Assembly (NCBI RefSeq): GCF_900103195.1
Contig: NZ_FMWU01000008.1
Span: 148,955 to 212,954, forward strand
From: Methylobacterium sp. UNC378MF
Lineage (GTDB): Bacteria; Pseudomonadota; Alphaproteobacteria; Rhizobiales; Beijerinckiaceae
Length of the DNA stretch: 64,000 bases
Reading direction: 5' to 3'
Below are positions 26,585 to 37,770 of this stretch, one piece after another. The position numbers were made by a program, and so were the translations under genes. Under the pieces are notes generated by a model. It was not told the DNA's origin, searched no databases, and worked only from the letters and a program-made list of their open reading frames with translations. How positions within the stretch are numbered: the first letter of the stretch is position 1; each line of letters starts with the position of its first letter.

Positions 26585-28585
26585 ATGCGCCCCCCGCGCT
26601 CCAGCCTCATCGCGCTGGCCGCCCTCCTCAGCGGCAGCCTGGCCTCTGCCGGATCCCTTCGTGCAGCGACGGTCTCGCCGGACCAGCCAGCCGCCGATGT
26701 CCCGGCATCGCAGCCTGTGGTCCCGCCCGCGCAGGCGGCTCCGGCGGCGGCGGTCCCGGCGGCACTGCCCGATTACAAGCCCGAGGCGCCGGCGCCCGAG
26801 CCGGCGCCGGCTGCCGCGGCGCCGGTCGCTCCGGCCGACCCGCTCGGCGCCGCCGTCTTCGCCCGCCTCGCGGAACCCGCTCCGCTTCTGCTCCGACTGA
26901 CCGGCAAGGATCGCGATACGATCCGGAGCTTCTACGAGGCCCGTACCTACAAGCCGCTCTGGATCTCCGGAGGCGCCTGGACCGAGGCCGCGAAGGCGGT
27001 GTCGGCGCGGCTGGCGGCCGCTGCCGAGGACGGCCTCGACGCCCGCGCCTACACAATTCCGCCTCTCGCCGATAAACCGGACGAGAAGGCGGTTGCCGAT
27101 GCCGACCTTCGTCTGTCCGCAGCGGCGGTCCTCTATGCCCGGGACGCGCGAGGCGGCCGGATCAATCTCGCCTCGATCTCGCGGCTGATCACCCCGCATC
27201 TCGATCTTCCCACCGGGAACGACGTGCTGGCGAAGCTCGACGAGGCCGGCGCGAAGGCCGGAGAGGCACTCCAGGCCTACAATCCGGCGACGCCGGGCTA
27301 TCAGGCCCTCAAGACGCGGCTCGCTGCCCTGCGCGGCCCCGCACCAACCGCCGTGAAGCCGTTGCGTCTTCCGCCCGGACCAGCCCTCCGCGTGGGTATG
27401 CACGATGCCCGCGTGCCGCTGCTGCGGGCGCATTTCGACCTCGCGAGCCGTCCGGCCGGAACCCTCGACAAAGGTCCCGGGGAGCCGGACGAGTATGATT
27501 CCGGTGTCGCCGACGCGGTGGCGAAATTCCAGCGCAGCCGAAGTCTGCCGGGGAACGGCGTCCTGAATGTCCAGACGGTCCTGGCCCTCGCCGATGCGGG
27601 TCGCGGAGCGCGGCCGACCGGCGGCGAGGCCGAACTCATCGTCAACATGGAGCGGTGGCGCTGGCTGCCGGGCGACCTGGGCTCGGATTACATCCTGGTT
27701 AATGTGCCGGAATACCGCCTGCGCGCCTATCGGGGCGGCGTGATGCGCGACGAGGCTCGGGTCATCGTCGGCAAGCCAGAATCGCGCACGCCGCTGTTCT
27801 CTGGACTGATGGAATATGCGGTGGTCAACCCGTCCTGGTACGTCCCACCCTCGATCCTGAAGACGATGGCGCCGAAGCTCGCCGGCTACGGTGGTAAGAC
27901 CTGGGGCGGCTACGAGGTCGTGCGCCGCGGCGGCCACGTCTCGCTGCGCCAGCCGCCGGGCGAGCGCAATGCGCTCGGCTTCATCAAGTTCATGTTCCCG
28001 AACCAGCATGCGGTCTATCTGCACGACACGCCGAACCGCTCACTGTTCTCCGCTTCGAAGCGGGATTTCAGCCACGGCTGCGTGCGCGTCGACGATCCAT
28101 TCCGCCTTGCCGACGTGGTTCTGCCGAACTGGTCCGAGGATAAGCTGAAGAAGCTGATCGGCAAGGGCGAGCGCACGATCCGCCTGCCCGATAAGCTGCC
28201 GGTTCACCTGGCCTATTTCACCGCTTTCGTGGACGATGGCGGGACCTTCCGCACCCTGCCGGATCTCTATGGTTACGACGCGCCGATGCGCGCCGCCCTC
28301 GGTCTTCCCGGAGGTGGCGGACCAGCCATCGCCCGCCTGCCCGACGAGGCGCCGCGTCAGAAGGCGGAGCGAGCGCCGAAGCCGGCGGCGCGGACGGTCC
28401 AGCGCCGCACGACCCATCGTCCTGTCGCTGACGCCGATGCGTGGCCGACCGAGCGCTACGAGGAGAGAGATGGGCCGCGCCGGCCACTGCGCCGTGCGGC
28501 CCGGGCCGACAGCGCGCCGGAATACGGCGAGCCCGGCCTCTGGACGCCTGCGCCGCAGCAAGCTGCGCCGCGTGGGTGGTGGTAG
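26585..28585 (+). CDS. L,D-transpeptidase (YcbB-like)
   Basis: A 666-residue periplasmic L,D-transpeptidase that would make 3-3 cross-links in peptidoglycan or attach proteins to it. The N-terminal signal (SSLIALAALLSGSLASAGSL) is followed by a Pro/Ala-rich stretch. Then comes a YcbB-type scaffold (IRSFYEARTYKPLWISGGAW), a peptidoglycan-binding segment (VADAVAKFQRSRSLPGNGVL) and the YkuD catalytic domain with HDTPNRSLFSASKRDFSHGC and catalytic Cys in SHGCVRVDDP. The last ~110 residues are a basic, Arg/Pro-rich tail that may be disordered. The next gene (DUF882) is also envelope-related, 140 bp away on the same strand. Confidence 0.92.
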   Translation: MRPPRSSLIALAALLSGSLASAGSLRAATVSPDQPAADVPASQPVVPPAQAAPAAAVPAALPDYKPEAPAPEPAPAAAAPVAPADPLGAAVFARLAEPAPLLLRLTGKDRDTIRSFYEARTYKPLWISGGAWTEAAKAVSARLAAAAEDGLDARAYTIPPLADKPDEKAVADADLRLSAAAVLYARDARGGRINLASISRLITPHLDLPTGNDVLAKLDEAGAKAGEALQAYNPATPGYQALKTRLAALRGPAPTAVKPLRLPPGPALRVGMHDARVPLLRAHFDLASRPAGTLDKGPGEPDEYDSGVADAVAKFQRSRSLPGNGVLNVQTVLALADAGRGARPTGGEAELIVNMERWRWLPGDLGSDYILVNVPEYRLRAYRGGVMRDEARVIVGKPESRTPLFSGLMEYAVVNPSWYVPPSILKTMAPKLAGYGGKTWGGYEVVRRGGHVSLRQPPGERNALGFIKFMFPNQHAVYLHDTPNRSLFSASKRDFSHGCVRVDDPFRLADVVLPNWSEDKLKKLIGKGERTIRLPDKLPVHLAYFTAFVDDGGTFRTLPDLYGYDAPMRAALGLPGGGGPAIARLPDEAPRQKAERAPKPAARTVQRRTTHRPVADADAWPTERYEERDGPRRPLRRAARADSAPEYGEPGLWTPAPQQAAPRGWW

Positions 28586-28727
28586 ACCGCCCGAGCCTTC
28601 CGCAACTCTCGCGTGCGCGGCCGCACAGCCGGGCACGATTTCGCCACGGTCGAGCCTTAGCCGTTACGGCTGCGAACCCGGTTCAACAGGCGTCGGGTCA
28701 GGCTGTCGGGAGAGGATCAGGACCGTC

Positions 28728-30227
28728 GTGCCCAGTCTCCCGCGCGCCCTTCGACATCTGACCCTTGCGCTCTCCGGACTTGTCCTCGGTCTGATCGCCG
28801 GGACGGCCGAGACCGAGGACGCTGTCGCCAACGGCGACACCCGTTCGCTGACGATCTACCACACGCACACGCAGGAAAGCGCGACCATCACGTTCAAGCG
28901 CGATGGTCGCTACGACCGTGCAGCCCTCGAGCAGCTGAACTGGCTTCTGCGCGACTGGCGGGTCAACGAGCCTACCAAAATGGATCCGCGGCTGTTCGAT
29001 ACGGTCTGGGAGGCCTACCGTCAGGTCGGCGCGGCGCAGCCGATCCACGTCGTGTCGGCCTACCGGTCCCCGGGGACCAACGCGATGCTGCGGCGCCGCT
29101 CCAAGATGGTGGCGGAGTACAGCCAGCACATGCTCGGCAAGGCGATGGACTTCTTCCTGCCGGATGTCTCGATCGACCGAATCCGCGAGGTGGGGCTCGT
29201 GATGCAGCGTGGCGGCGTCGGCTGGTATCCGCACGCCGGAACGCCCTTCGTTCACCTCGACGTCGGCTCTGTGCGGATGTGGCCGCGCATGACCCACGAT
29301 CAGCTCGCCCGCCTTTTCCCGGACGGCAAGACCGTGCTGCTGCCGAGCGACAATCGCCCCTTCCCCCGCTACGAGGAAGCCAAAGCCGAGATCCTCGCCC
29401 GCGGCGGCACCGTGGCGGGCCTCACGACGCAGATGGCGAGCGGCGAAGAGGAGGACGGGCCCGGCCTGTTCGGCTTCCTCGCGAGCCTGTTCGGCGGCGG
29501 TCGGTCCGCACCAGAACCCGCTCCGGTGCAGCCTCCCGCGGCCGTCGAGAAGAAGCCGCGGCGCGCGCCGGTCGTCGCCGTGGCGAGCGCGGATCCGCAG
29601 GATCCGGTGGGCGCGCGGACGGCCCTTGCCTACGCGGCGCCCGCGGCCGACGACGTGTTGCGCAACGCGCTGGTTGAGCGCGGGCAGGCAAAGAGTTCCG
29701 ACGGCAAGCCGCTGGACGCAAAATCGCTGCTCACCGCAGGACAGGCGGCACCCGCCGAGGACGCGCCTCCTGCTGTAACAGCGCCGCTGCCACCGCGGCG
29801 CCCCTCCGACCTTGCCGCCGTCGTGGCGAGCCTGAACATGCCTCTGCCGCCGCCGCGCCCGGTTCAGTTCGCGGCGCTGGACGGGGGAATGGCCAATCTC
29901 TCGGCTGGCAGCGACATCCGCGGTCTCGGCAAGACGGCGCCGGCCGGCGCGGTTCGCGCACGCTCCCTCGTGGCTCCCGACGCCGATGCCAAGGTGCAGT
30001 TGCGCGCCCTGTTCGATTCCGTTTCCGCCGGTCCGGTGGCGGCGCCTGCGAGCCGCGGCGCTCCCGTGCATGTCGCCGCAACGCGACTGCGCGGCGCTGC
30101 CCCAGACGCGGTCGTCGCCGCAGCCCCCGATCGCGTCACCACGCGTTTCACTGCGCGCAGTCCGGGCGACGACCTTCCGAGCCGCTTCACCGGCTCGGCC
30201 GCGCGTGCATTGCCCGGGGCGCGATAA
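28728..30227 (+). CDS. DUF882/YcbK-like peptidase-fold protein
   Basis: A 499-residue exported protein. A signal helix (LTLALSGLVLGLIAGTAE) precedes a DUF882 (peptidase M15-like) domain: SLTIYHTHTQESATITF, HVVSAYRSPGTNAMLRR, SQHMLGKAMDFFLPDVS and TPFVHLDVGSVRMWPR. The His/Asp/His set expected for zinc binding is present. The C-terminal ~280 residues are low-complexity Ala/Pro/Val, probably disordered. I chose the GTG at 28728 because GGGAGAGGA lies just upstream and it places the signal peptide first. Escherichia coli has the same pairing of an L,D-transpeptidase (YcbB) with YcbK. It probably trims or binds cell-wall peptides. Confidence 0.85.
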   Translation: MPSLPRALRHLTLALSGLVLGLIAGTAETEDAVANGDTRSLTIYHTHTQESATITFKRDGRYDRAALEQLNWLLRDWRVNEPTKMDPRLFDTVWEAYRQVGAAQPIHVVSAYRSPGTNAMLRRRSKMVAEYSQHMLGKAMDFFLPDVSIDRIREVGLVMQRGGVGWYPHAGTPFVHLDVGSVRMWPRMTHDQLARLFPDGKTVLLPSDNRPFPRYEEAKAEILARGGTVAGLTTQMASGEEEDGPGLFGFLASLFGGGRSAPEPAPVQPPAAVEKKPRRAPVVAVASADPQDPVGARTALAYAAPAADDVLRNALVERGQAKSSDGKPLDAKSLLTAGQAAPAEDAPPAVTAPLPPRRPSDLAAVVASLNMPLPPPRPVQFAALDGGMANLSAGSDIRGLGKTAPAGAVRARSLVAPDADAKVQLRALFDSVSAGPVAAPASRGAPVHVAATRLRGAAPDAVVAAAPDRVTTRFTARSPGDDLPSRFTGSAARALPGAR

Positions 30228-30313
30228 TCCGGATTTGCATTCGCGGGTCGGCCCGCATCGCCGAAGCCTCGGGGTGAACGGGCTGCGCGGACCGGACGGC
30301 ACCGGCCTTCGGC

Positions 30314-30565
30314 CTAGCGCATTGGCTTGGACAGATTGACCGCCAGGGCACCGACCAGGGTTGCCGCGTAGCTGTCGTCCTGCGTCGCGGTGATGCGTTC
30401 CGCTTCGCCGCCGCTGTTGGCTGCGACCGACATCATCAACATCGCGCCCGTAGCGAGACCGCCGAGACCAGCGACCATAGCGAGATAAGCGCGCACGGCC
30501 GCGCGCGGAACTGCCGCGACCGCTTCGGTCTCGGTGAGGCACAGCGGCGATGGGCTGTGAGACAT
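30314..30565 (-). CDS. Small hypothetical membrane protein
   Basis: An 83-residue protein with one central membrane helix (LAMVAGLGGLATGAMLMMSV) and a polar C-terminus (ITATQDDSYAATLVGALAVN). It is not recognised. The ATG at 30565 was chosen because the frame upstream is not membrane-like, but no strong ribosome site is visible. It lies alone between the DUF882 gene and the ppdK terminator. Confidence 0.4.
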   Translation of the reverse strand: MSHSPSPLCLTETEAVAAVPRAAVRAYLAMVAGLGGLATGAMLMMSVAANSGGEAERITATQDDSYAATLVGALAVNLSKPMR

Positions 30566-30725
30566 GGTGAGGGCCGATTCTGACGGGTGGTGCTGAACCC
30601 GACGCGGGCCGATTAGGCGCACGCGAGACGTACCCGTTCAATCGAAGAACGCCTCACAATGAGTCGAGTTCGACCGATAGGCGAGTTTTTCCACTGATCC
30701 TCATACGAACGGTTGATATCCGAAA

Positions 30726-30748
30726 GGGGGACGCCGTCCGGCGCCCCC
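30726..30748 (-). terminator. Likely terminator after ppdK
   Basis: On the minus strand, GGGGGCGCC pairs with GGCGTCCCCC (one bulged base, GGAC loop) and is followed by TTTCGG, 9 bp beyond the ppdK stop. It is an imperfect but stable hairpin in the right place. Confidence 0.65.
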
Positions 30749-30757
30749 GACTCGGGT

Positions 30758-33448
<2,691 letters not shown>

Positions 33449-33614
33449 GTCGATCCCGTCCGTATCTGGTGCCCGGCGCCGGCCGAGCTGATGGGCGGGG
33501 GTTGGACCATCCCGCAGCGCAACGCAAGATGAACGCGTGATGGCGTTGTGCGTGCGTTGCTGACGGGTTCGGCGGTCTGTCAGGTCCGCGACGTCGCGGC
33601 GCGGGCGCTGCCCC

Positions 33615-33758
33615 TCAGTGCAGGATTCCGAGCCCGATCACGCCGACGACGATTAGGTAGATCGCGACGATGTAGTTGAGCAGCCGCGGCATCACCAGGA
33701 TCAGGATCCCGGCGAGGATCGCGATCAGCGGCTGGAGGTTCGAGATGGAGATAGTCAC
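33615..33758 (-). CDS. DUF3096-family small membrane protein
   Basis: A 47-residue protein read from a GTG at 33758 with a strong Shine-Dalgarno (AAGGAGG, seven bases upstream). It is almost entirely hydrophobic with two helices (LIAILAGILILVMPRLLNYI and VAIYLIVVGVIGLGILH). The LQPLIAILAGILILVMPRLL pattern matches the DUF3096 family of tiny inner-membrane proteins, whose function is unknown. It lies between pufC and ppdK. Confidence 0.8.
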   Translation of the reverse strand: MTISISNLQPLIAILAGILILVMPRLLNYIVAIYLIVVGVIGLGILH

Positions 33759-33830
33759 AGGTGCCTCCTTGGACCGAGCTGGGCCGCCGGTATCGACGCC
33801 CCTACCCTTTGGAGGTTCCCTGTAGCTTGA

Positions 33831-33861
33831 CCGGAGCGGATGGCTGATCCGGCCGCTCCGG
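33831..33861 (-). terminator. Hairpin at the end of the puf operon
   Basis: CCGGAGCGG (33831-33839) pairs perfectly with CCGCTCCGG (33853-33861) across a 13-base loop, seven bases after the pufC stop. There is no T-run, so it is either a weak terminator or a 3' mRNA stabiliser for the superoperon. Confidence 0.55.
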
Positions 33862-33867
33862 AGCCGA

Positions 33868-34971
33868 TCAGGGCTTCGGCGTCGGCGTCTCGGTGCCCGG
33901 GATCGGGTCCTTGGCCTCGCCGGTGGGCAGGCTCGCCGCGATCGTCGGGTGCGACAACTCCGGATAGGGCGCGATCACGTTGGCGCCGTTCAACGGCTTG
34001 TTGGCGCCGTTGTGGCAGGTGGCGCAGTTGATCTTCGGCGCGTCGCCCAGGACGCCGAGGCGGTTCCGCGGGAAGGTCGAGGTCAGCGGCTGAAGATAGT
34101 CCTGGTTTAGGTCGCGCACCATGCGGATGCCGTACCAGGCATGGACCCGGTTGGGCGTGCTGGTGTCCCACTGCGCCACTGAACGTGTGTTGTGGCAGAA
34201 GGTGCAGTTCACGCCGAGCGATTGCGACATGCTGATCATGATCGCGAAGGTCTTCTCCGCGTCCTGGATCGGCTTTCCCTTGGTCTCCGGCAGCGCCGTA
34301 GTGGCGTTCACCCGGATCGCGTCGTCGGAGGTCTCCTTGTGCTGATAAAACGCTTGATAGACGTCGTAGGGCAGCGAGGTATTACCGACCTCGGGTGATG
34401 CCAAATTCTGGCTGTTGTTGCGCGGGATGAACTGCCCGGCCCCCTGGACAGGACGATCGAACCAAATGTTGGCCGGAACCGGATTGCCCCGGTGGCAGGT
34501 GTAACAGGTCACACCGGCCTGATGGACGTGGTTCTCCTTCCAGGACGCGTTGATGTACTGCGTCATCTGGATCATGCGCCGCGCGACACGCTTCTGGTAT
34601 AGTTCGTCGGAAGCCATGTTCTCCGTGCTGTGGCAATACGTGCAGCCCTGCTGCGGCGCGACCCACTCGGTGATCGACACCATCAGGCGATTGAACTGTT
34701 CGGCCGAGAGATCGCCCAGGACCTGGACGTTCTGATAGACGGCCGAGGCCTTGTCGCCCCCCGCATCGGCCGGGTCGGCCGGCGCCGGTGCGACATTGGC
34801 GGCCGCCAGCGCCTCGTTTCCGGCGCGGGTGCGGATCAGGTCCATGCCGGTTCCGCGGAAGCCGGTCTGCTTGTTCGCCATCGGCGGATGGGTCCAGCCC
34901 GCGCCCCCGAACATCGCGATGGTGAGGAACAGAGCTAGCGCCCCGCCGATCACCGCCAGAATCGTCTTCAT
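33868..34971 (-). CDS. pufC: Photosynthetic reaction-centre tetrahaem cytochrome c subunit
   Basis: A 367-residue cytochrome subunit that re-reduces the photo-oxidised special pair. It has four CXXCH haem sites: CTYCHSTEN, CYTCHRGNP, CTFCHNTRS and CATCHNGAN. The N-terminus is a hydrophobic anchor (TILAVIGGALALFLTIAMFG) with no Cys lipobox, so it seems to be held by an uncleaved helix rather than a lipid. Upstream Met residues such as VARRMIQMTQYIN are candidate axial ligands. It is last in the puf operon, starting 10 bp after pufM. All four haem motifs are intact, so a full-length, functional subunit is likely. Confidence 0.95.
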   Translation of the reverse strand: MKTILAVIGGALALFLTIAMFGGAGWTHPPMANKQTGFRGTGMDLIRTRAGNEALAAANVAPAPADPADAGGDKASAVYQNVQVLGDLSAEQFNRLMVSITEWVAPQQGCTYCHSTENMASDELYQKRVARRMIQMTQYINASWKENHVHQAGVTCYTCHRGNPVPANIWFDRPVQGAGQFIPRNNSQNLASPEVGNTSLPYDVYQAFYQHKETSDDAIRVNATTALPETKGKPIQDAEKTFAIMISMSQSLGVNCTFCHNTRSVAQWDTSTPNRVHAWYGIRMVRDLNQDYLQPLTSTFPRNRLGVLGDAPKINCATCHNGANKPLNGANVIAPYPELSHPTIAASLPTGEAKDPIPGTETPTPKP

Positions 34972-34981
34972 GACGGCCTCC

Positions 34982-35962
34982 TCACGGCTTCATGCCGGGT
35001 GCGAGTTGGGCGGGATCCACGATCGGACCGTAGACCTGCGGATAGGCAGGGGCGACGTGGTGCTTGACAGCCCACAGATACCAGTTGTCGACCACGGTGC
35101 CGGTGAGAAGGATGCCAATGCCGCCCGTCAGCGTCGTCAGGACCGCGAACCACCAGGCCCAGCGATGGACGGATTCCATCGTGGCATTGAAGCCCATGGT
35201 CCAGCGCCAGAACAGGGCGGCGCGTTCGGTGGCAGTCCCGCGGTCGACGATCTGGTCGATCTCGCGCTCCGCGCCGTAGCGCGAGGAAGCCAGGATGGTG
35301 CCCCCGTGCATCGCGAACAGCAGCGTCGATCCGTAGAGGAACGTGATCGAGAGCATGTGGAACGGGTTGTAGAACAAGTTTCCGTAGCGGAGCGAGAAGG
35401 CGGCGGTCCAATCGAGGTGCGGGAAGATGCCGAAGGGTACGGCCTCCGACCAGGACCCCATCAGCAGCGGCCGGATGAAGCCGAGGACGAGGTAAAGCCA
35501 GATCGCCGACGCGAAGGCCCACGGCACGTGGGTGCCGAGGCCGAGCGCCCGTGCTCGCCGGTAGAGGTGGACCCACCAGAGCAGGATCGAGGCCGTCAGG
35601 AAGAAGCCGGCGATGAGCCACCAGCCGCCCTCGTTGAGCGGCGGCAGAACTCGCAGCCCGTATTTCGGCAGCGGCGGCTCGAGAGCGAGCCACGGCAACT
35701 GCCGGACGAACTGAACCGGATCCCAGTTCACCGAGGCCCACATGTTGAGGCCGATGATCTCGAAGGCGATCAGCCCGCAGGTGATCGAGAGGGCCGCGAT
35801 GTAGCCGATATAGATCGGGCCGACCTGACTGTTGCCGATGAGCCCGAACAGGTAGCTGTTGAACGGCTTACCGACCCGGTCGTCGACCGCCACCGGAACC
35901 CCGTGCTCCGGTACCAGCGGGCGCACCTGAACCTGCGTGAAGATGTTCTGGTAATAGGCCAT
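34982..35962 (-). CDS. pufM: Photosynthetic reaction-centre M subunit
   Basis: A 326-residue integral membrane subunit that, with L, binds the bacteriochlorophylls, bacteriopheophytins, quinones and non-haem iron. It has five membrane helices. Conserved segments include [40 protein letters not shown] with His, [20 protein letters not shown] with special-pair and iron His, and [20 protein letters not shown]. The N-terminus [19 protein letters not shown] is typical. It lies 81 bp after pufL and just before pufC. No truncation. Confidence 0.97.
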   Translation of the reverse strand: MAYYQNIFTQVQVRPLVPEHGVPVAVDDRVGKPFNSYLFGLIGNSQVGPIYIGYIAALSITCGLIAFEIIGLNMWASVNWDPVQFVRQLPWLALEPPLPKYGLRVLPPLNEGGWWLIAGFFLTASILLWWVHLYRRARALGLGTHVPWAFASAIWLYLVLGFIRPLLMGSWSEAVPFGIFPHLDWTAAFSLRYGNLFYNPFHMLSITFLYGSTLLFAMHGGTILASSRYGAEREIDQIVDRGTATERAALFWRWTMGFNATMESVHRWAWWFAVLTTLTGGIGILLTGTVVDNWYLWAVKHHVAPAYPQVYGPIVDPAQLAPGMKP

Positions 35963-36043
35963 AGCCTGCCCTCCCCCGGGAGTGCCGCGCGCTCGGCGGC
36001 GGCGACCCGCGTTATTCCCCTCGCTCCGATTGCGTTCGGCCCG

Positions 36044-36868
36044 TCACCGCCACACGGGAAGGTTGAGCCACCAGCCCCACCATTGCGGCCAGCCCTGCGT
36101 CCAGAACGGTCCGCTGATGACGATGCAGACCGCGCTCCAGAACCCGGCCGACAGGGCGAGGAACAGGCCGAGGCGATGGATGCCGAGTGTTCCGATCGAG
36201 TAGCCGATCGTGTCGCGGAAGAAGGTGTCCTCGTGCTCGGGCGTCTTCACGACCTCGCCCTTCTTCGGGTTGGTTGCCGAGAGGATCAGGCCGCCGTGCA
36301 TCGCCAGGGCCAAAGTCGTCGTGAAGAAGAACGTTACCGCCAGCATGTGCGCCGGGTTATAGTGGAAGTGTAGATACTGATATCCGGTATTTGACACCCA
36401 ATCGAGGTGGCTGAGTATGCCGTACGGGAAGCCGTAGCCCCAGGCGCCCATCAGCAACGGTCGGATCACCACCAGGGTGAAGTAGGCGAAGATCGCCATC
36501 CCGAAGGCCGCGGGAACGTGGTAGCCGATGCCGAGCTTGCGGCAGATCTCGACCTCGCGCAGCGCCCAGGACACGAACGAGCCCAGCGCGCACATGGTGA
36601 TGATCTGCCAGAGGCCGCCCTCCTTCAGCGGCGCGAGCCTCAGGCCGTAGCTGATATCGGGCGGCGCGATGTTGATCTGCCAGATGTTCCATGTCGGCCC
36701 GATCGCCGCGCCGTAGATGACGAGCGCGGTGCCCAGCACCGTGAAGAACATCCCGACCACGCCGAAGAAACCGACGAAGAACGGCCCGACCCAGAAGTCG
36801 AACAGGTCGCCGCCGAGCAAAGTGCCGCCGCGGACCCTGTATTTGCGCTCGAAGCTCAGCATCGCCAT
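36044..36868 (-). CDS. pufL: Photosynthetic reaction-centre L subunit
   Basis: A 274-residue subunit with five membrane helices, starting [20 protein letters not shown] as in other purple-bacterial L chains. Cofactor regions are present: [20 protein letters not shown] and [20 protein letters not shown] (bacteriochlorophyll and iron His), then [20 protein letters not shown] for the last iron ligand. It follows pufA after an 81-bp gap containing a strong hairpin. That arrangement in Rhodobacter lowers reaction-centre mRNA relative to antenna mRNA. Confidence 0.97.
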   Translation of the reverse strand: MAMLSFERKYRVRGGTLLGGDLFDFWVGPFFVGFFGVVGMFFTVLGTALVIYGAAIGPTWNIWQINIAPPDISYGLRLAPLKEGGLWQIITMCALGSFVSWALREVEICRKLGIGYHVPAAFGMAIFAYFTLVVIRPLLMGAWGYGFPYGILSHLDWVSNTGYQYLHFHYNPAHMLAVTFFFTTTLALAMHGGLILSATNPKKGEVVKTPEHEDTFFRDTIGYSIGTLGIHRLGLFLALSAGFWSAVCIVISGPFWTQGWPQWWGWWLNLPVWR

Positions 36869-36912
36869 GGCGGCTGCTCCTCAGTCAGGCCGGAGAAGAG
36901 GAAGGACGAGGT

Positions 36913-36938
36913 GACCGCGGCTTTCGCGCGCCGCGGTC
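36913..36938 (-). promoter_or_regulatory. pufA-pufL intercistronic hairpin
   Basis: GACCGCGGC (36913-36921) and GCCGCGGTC (36930-36938) form a perfect 9-bp stem with an 8-base loop, 11 bp after the pufA stop. In Rhodobacter a hairpin at this place protects pufBA mRNA from 3' decay, giving excess antenna over reaction centre. The same role is inferred here. Confidence 0.75.
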
Positions 36939-36949
36939 GGGACCGGCGG

Positions 36950-37141
36950 TCAGGCCGGCATCTGCGGCAGCGCGAGCGTGATGGTATTCTCGGCGGCCTT
37001 GTTGTTTCTCGGACCGTCCAGCCAGTTGAACCGGTCGGTCGACAGCAGGATGAAGTGGATCAGCAGCGCCAGGATGAAGAGGAAGGTGAACAGAGCCACC
37101 AGCGTGCGCCGCGGATCGAAGAGCAACCAAACCTTGTGCAT
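36950..37141 (-). CDS. pufA: Light-harvesting 1 alpha polypeptide
   Basis: A 63-residue LH1 alpha chain: [20 protein letters not shown] starts the single membrane helix, with bacteriochlorophyll-binding His29 in [16 protein letters not shown] and the conserved Trp after it. The C-terminal ~20 residues form a polar tail. It forms the ring around the reaction centre together with PufB. It starts 10 bp after pufB and is followed by the puf hairpin. Confidence 0.95.
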   Translation of the reverse strand: MHKVWLLFDPRRTLVALFTFLFILALLIHFILLSTDRFNWLDGPRNNKAAENTITLALPQMPA

Positions 37142-37151
37142 CCGATCCTCC

Positions 37152-37388
37152 TCAGCCGATCATCGTGACGAGGGCATGAGCCGCATCGCGGACGCCCTCG
37201 AGCGAGGCGTAGCCCTGCGGTCCGGGGAGCCACGGACGCCACAGCCAGACGAGGATGTGGGCGACCACGGCGATCGCCGTGAAGATGAGGAAGCTCGTCA
37301 GGAAGATCGCGTGGAACTCCTTGGCTTCCGGTTCCGTCAGCCCGGACAGGCTGCTCGGTCTTTCTGTTGTGACGGGTCCACTCGCCAT
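37152..37388 (-). CDS. pufB: Light-harvesting 1 beta polypeptide
   Basis: A 78-residue LH1 beta chain with the core [19 protein letters not shown], one membrane helix and bacteriochlorophyll-ligand His44 in [16 protein letters not shown]; His26 is also conserved. It is longer than the roughly 50-residue Rhodobacter chain because of a short N-terminal extension and a ~25-residue C-terminal extension ([19 protein letters not shown]). It is first of the structural puf genes, 125 bp after pufQ; that gap has no supported gene. Confidence 0.94.
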   Translation of the reverse strand: MASGPVTTERPSSLSGLTEPEAKEFHAIFLTSFLIFTAIAVVAHILVWLWRPWLPGPQGYASLEGVRDAAHALVTMIG

Positions 37389-37513
37389 CGTTCAGACCTC
37401 CGTGTGTTGGCCGCGCCCCTGGCGAGGCGCGACGGGTTCAGCCGTGAAGCCTTGCGGCGGCCACGGCCCGACTTCCCCCGCGTCACCGGACGGAAGCATC
37501 TCGAGCAGGGCGT

Positions 37514-37735
37514 TCAGCCCATGAAGGCGAAGGGGATCGCCTGAACCGCCATGGCGCGGGCCTCGCCGAAGACCGAGCGGCGCGTCGGCGCCAGGCCCGG
37601 ACGGGCGACCTCGCGGGCCGGCCGGAAACGGTTCAGCGTCGCGGCGGCGAGGAAGAACGGGTAGGTCGCCGCCAGGATCAGCCGGAACTGGATCTCTTCC
37701 TGGTGCTGGCGGTCGGTCGCGACCATCGTGCGCAT
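37514..37735 (-). CDS. pufQ: PufQ-like bacteriochlorophyll biosynthesis regulator
   Basis: A 73-residue protein with one membrane segment (QFRLILAATYPFFLAAATLN) followed by a basic cytosolic tail. Its position between bchZ and pufB, its size and its single-helix layout match PufQ, which helps control bacteriochlorophyll supply to the puf products in Rhodobacter. I chose the ATG at 37735 because AGAGGAGA lies eight bases upstream. A longer frame from 37774 overlaps bchZ but has a poorer ribosome site. Sequence similarity is weak, so the name rests partly on context. Confidence 0.72.
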   Translation of the reverse strand: MRTMVATDRQHQEEIQFRLILAATYPFFLAAATLNRFRPAREVARPGLAPTRRSVFGEARAMAVQAIPFAFMG

Positions 37736-37770
37736 CGTCAGGTCTCCTCTGGGTGAAACGGTGAGGCGGG

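Noticed and set aside
26279..28024. 581-codon minus-strand frame opposite the L,D-transpeptidase
   Set aside because: Shadow of a gene with signal peptide and catalytic motif on the plus strand.
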